8,219 nucleotides of DNA, from NCBI GenBank assembly GCA_017619905.1, contig JAFZRK010000036.1, forward strand, positions 1 through 8,219. The letters run 5' to 3'. The stretch's first letter is position 1, and each line of letters opens with the position of its first letter. Both the position numbers and the translations under genes were made by a program. A model generated the notes under the pieces. The model worked only from the letters and a program-made list of their open reading frames with translations, was not told where the DNA came from and did no database searches. This document shows positions 6,611 through 8,219 of the stretch, piece after piece. Source of the stretch: Bacillota bacterium (GTDB lineage: Bacteria; Bacillota; Clostridia; Peptostreptococcales; Anaerovoracaceae).

Positions 6611-6615
6611 GACCG

Positions 6616-6798
6616 TTGGCACAGGTAACTGTAAAAGAGGGTGAAAACCTGGAGAGTGCTCTTAAGAGATTCAAGCGTTCCTGCGCTAGAGACGGCATCA
6701 TGGCCGAACTCAGGAAGAGGGAATGCTACGAGAAGCCCAGCGTTCGTGAAAAGAAGAAGTCCGAGGCAGCTCGCAAGAAGGCAAATAAGAGATACTAA
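6616..6798 (+). CDS. rpsU: 30S ribosomal protein S21
   Basis: S21 is a small basic protein of the 30S subunit that sits near the 3' end of 16S rRNA at the mRNA exit and helps initiation. The 60-residue product is family length. It shows the conserved pattern VKEGENLESALKRFKRSC near the N-terminus, then ARDGIMAELRKRECYEKPS and a Lys/Arg-rich C-terminal tail (KKKSEAARKKANKRY). The start is TTG at 6616, set by the Shine-Dalgarno and by homology; the frame is open further upstream but without S21 sequence. It is monocistronic, with a promoter and a terminator of its own. It is divergent from the phoH operon, whereas in Bacillus-type genomes rpsU lies in the same direction, followed by yqeY. Confidence 0.97.
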   Translation: MAQVTVKEGENLESALKRFKRSCARDGIMAELRKRECYEKPSVREKKKSEAARKKANKRY

Positions 6799-6805
6799 AC
6801 AAAAG

Positions 6806-6834
6806 ACCGGAACGCTCAGGCGTCCCGGTTTTTT
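6806..6834 (+). terminator. Rho-independent terminator of rpsU, possibly bidirectional
   Basis: A 10-position stem (ACCGGAACGC with GCGTCCCGGT, one A-C mismatch) closes a TCAG loop and ends in six T's. It begins 7 bases after the rpsU stop. On the minus strand the same hairpin is followed by CTTTTGTTT, so it may also stop the convergent permease transcript. Confidence 0.9.
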
Positions 6835-6848
6835 CGTCTTTACGTCGT

Positions 6849-8219
6849 TCAGAAATCGTACCTTGCTGCGAGCTTGGCCGGCATCTCCCTTAAGAGACGC
6901 AGCACCGGTATCACCGATACCAGCATGCGAATCACCGCTATGAACATGAAGCACAGCGCTGCGGCCCAGACCGGGAAGTATACCGCCGTGTCGAGCAGTC
7001 CGGCCGCGGACATGACGTACAGCGCCGCCCATGTAAGAACGGTCACAGGCAGGGCGTACTTAAGCGTATGGATGAGGGATTCCAGCAGGAACACCGCCAC
7101 CAGGTCGCGTTTCGGGATGCCGAGCAGCCGGTATACCACGATCAGGTCCATGTTCTCCCTTATCGCGGAGCGCTGCAGAAGATAGAGCATCACCGCGCAG
7201 AGTATCACCACGGCGGCCGTTATTATCGTTCTGGCGTCCAGCTTTACGGACACCTTATCTGCATACTCTTTATACGCGTCCGCGTAGCGGTCCGTCAGTT
7301 CCGCGCGTATGGATCCGTTCTTAACGCCGGAAACTTTCTCCTTTATTATCTCCGTCACGGCGTCCTTGTCCCCGCACCATATGTCGAAGGACTTGACCGA
7401 GCTTATCATGGCCTGATAGAGATCGTCCAGCGCCTCGTCCGCAATGACGTACGAAGCGGCGATGCCCGGCGTATCCTTCAGCACCGTCTTTACCCTGTAG
7501 CTCTGCCCGCAGGGGAAGTCTATCGCGGTGCCTGCTCTGTCCATGTATCCGCCGCCCGCGTTGTCCGCAAGGATGATGATCTCCCCGGCGGCCAGGTCCG
7601 GAACGTCGGTCCTTCCGGTGACCCGCCTGAATTCGGAAAGCGTTACCGCATCCACGCCGTACACTCCGCAAGCCATCATGGTCGGCTTGTCCGCATAGAG
7701 CGCGGGCTGCCCTGAGTCGCTTATGCCTACTATCGTAAGAGCGCCCCATCTCCGCTCGCAGTATACGCGCTTGTTCAGCAGGTATTCCCTGCCGGGGATG
7801 AGGTTCTGTATTATGCCGTTTCCGGAAAGGCACTTGTCTATCACCCAGCGGTCCACGACTATCTCGCCGGAGACCTCCGGCATGCGCCCCAGTATCAGAT
7901 CGTCCGGGTCGAGCCGGGAGATATCGACCAGACTGTAGTTCTTGAGATCCAGGCTCAGATGCTTGAACTGGGGCATGGTCTGATCGTAGAAGCATATCTT
8001 TCCGCTGAGCTTGGGGATGAAATCCGCATCCTGACCGGACGCGCGCACCTCTTCTATGATCTCGTTGACGTAGTCCTGAAGCGACCAGACGTATTTGTCG
8101 CTGAACTCAGGGCCCCTTCCGACCTCCGCGCTAAGCACGTGCGAGTCCGTGGTTATGAAGTCCTCCGGATCTATCCTGGAGACCGTGGTATAGTCCGCGG
8201 CCGCCACGCAGAGCATTAC
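6849..8219 (-). CDS. FtsX-family ABC transporter permease, C-terminal part
   Basis: The frame is open to the right edge (the last codon is GTA), so the N-terminus lies outside the window; about 456 codons are visible. The first 300 or so residues are soluble and probably extracytoplasmic, with the segment LILGRMPEVSGEIVVDRWV typical of the large exported domain in Clostridia FtsX/MacB-type permeases. Three membrane segments follow (about residues 330-347, 384-405 and 413-438, counting from the Met at 8214-8216). Between the first two is the FtsX signature region (RENMDLIVVYRLLGIPKRDL), and after the third the usual basic end (PAKLAARYDF). This is the last FtsX domain. A full protein would have further membrane segments upstream and need an ATPase, either fused or encoded next door. 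The substrate cannot be told. The gene is convergent with rpsU and ends 14 bases beyond its terminator. Confidence 0.88.
   Translation of the reverse strand, partial: VMLCVAAADYTTVSRIDPEDFITTDSHVLSAEVGRGPEFSDKYVWSLQDYVNEIIEEVRASGQDADFIPKLSGKICFYDQTMPQFKHLSLDLKNYSLVDISRLDPDDLILGRMPEVSGEIVVDRWVIDKCLSGNGIIQNLIPGREYLLNKRVYCERRWGALTIVGISDSGQPALYADKPTMMACGVYGVDAVTLSEFRRVTGRTDVPDLAAGEIIILADNAGGGYMDRAGTAIDFPCGQSYRVKTVLKDTPGIAASYVIADEALDDLYQAMISSVKSFDIWCGDKDAVTEIIKEKVSGVKNGSIRAELTDRYADAYKEYADKVSVKLDARTIITAAVVILCAVMLYLLQRSAIRENMDLIVVYRLLGIPKRDLVAVFLLESLIHTLKYALPVTVLTWAALYVMSAAGLLDTAVYFPVWAAALCFMFIAVIRMLVSVIPVLRLLREMPAKLAARYDF

Larger units (their letters stand above)
6460..6615. other. Divergent promoter region between phoH and rpsU
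   Basis: This 156-base, locally AT-rich spacer holds a promoter and ribosome binding site for each side. Between the two promoters (about 6496-6547) I see a run of A's next to CCCCC and two AACGCTT direct repeats (near 6533 and 6543), but no clear operator, riboswitch or small ORF. Confidence 0.6.

Noticed and set aside
6391..6615. 75-codon N-terminal extension in frame with rpsU
   Set aside because: It crosses the rpsU promoter and the phoH start; S21 homology begins at the TTG with a proper ribosome binding site.

Overview
The window reads as a chromosomal, housekeeping stretch from a GC-rich member of the Bacillota (Clostridia-like). This rests on the gene set and order: PhoH-like ATPase, YbeY, Era, RecO, a DUF4342 protein and a single-chain glycyl-tRNA synthetase, next to rpsU. 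It corresponds to the rpsU...phoH-ybeY-era-recO-glyS neighbourhood of Firmicutes. Strong AGGAGG-type ribosome binding sites also fit. No phage, IS, CRISPR, tRNA or rRNA signal was seen.

Layout, left to right. (1) 1-1088, minus strand: the N-terminal part of a secreted lipoprotein, probably a beta-propeller, running off the left edge. (2) 1121-1152: a strong intrinsic terminator on the minus strand, closing the operon to its right. (3) 1160-6459, minus strand, transcribed right to left: phoH (ybeZ), ybeY, era, recO, a DUF4342 protein and glyS. The first three are coupled by 4-base ATGA overlaps and the remaining gaps are 15-37 bases. This looks like one operon driven from an extended -10 promoter at about 6487-6495. 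(4) 6460-6615: a 156-base divergent promoter region. (5) 6616-6798, plus strand: rpsU (ribosomal protein S21), with its own sigma-70-type promoter and a terminator at 6806-6834. (6) 6849-8219, minus strand: the C-terminal part of a large FtsX-family ABC transporter permease, running off the right edge and convergent with rpsU.

Functionally, the core operon groups ribosome and RNA maturation (YbeY endoribonuclease, its usual partner the PhoH-like ATPase, and the 16S rRNA-binding GTPase Era) with recombinational repair (RecO) and translation (GlyRS). S21 beside them is also part of the 30S subunit.

Two things stand out. The phoH gene carries an in-frame TAA exactly at the near-invariant Glu codon of the RPAVEAGE motif, with the frame otherwise intact on both sides. 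This is either a real nonsense mutation that separates Walker A from Walker B, or a one-base sequence error. The DUF4342 protein combines a UBA/EF-Ts-like N-terminus and a hydrophobic hairpin-like segment with a C-terminal run of five clear 11-residue repeats and an acidic tail, an unusual amphipathic-helix architecture inside a translation/repair operon. Apart from these two features the window is ordinary, and I do not see a clearly new defence or mobile system in it.
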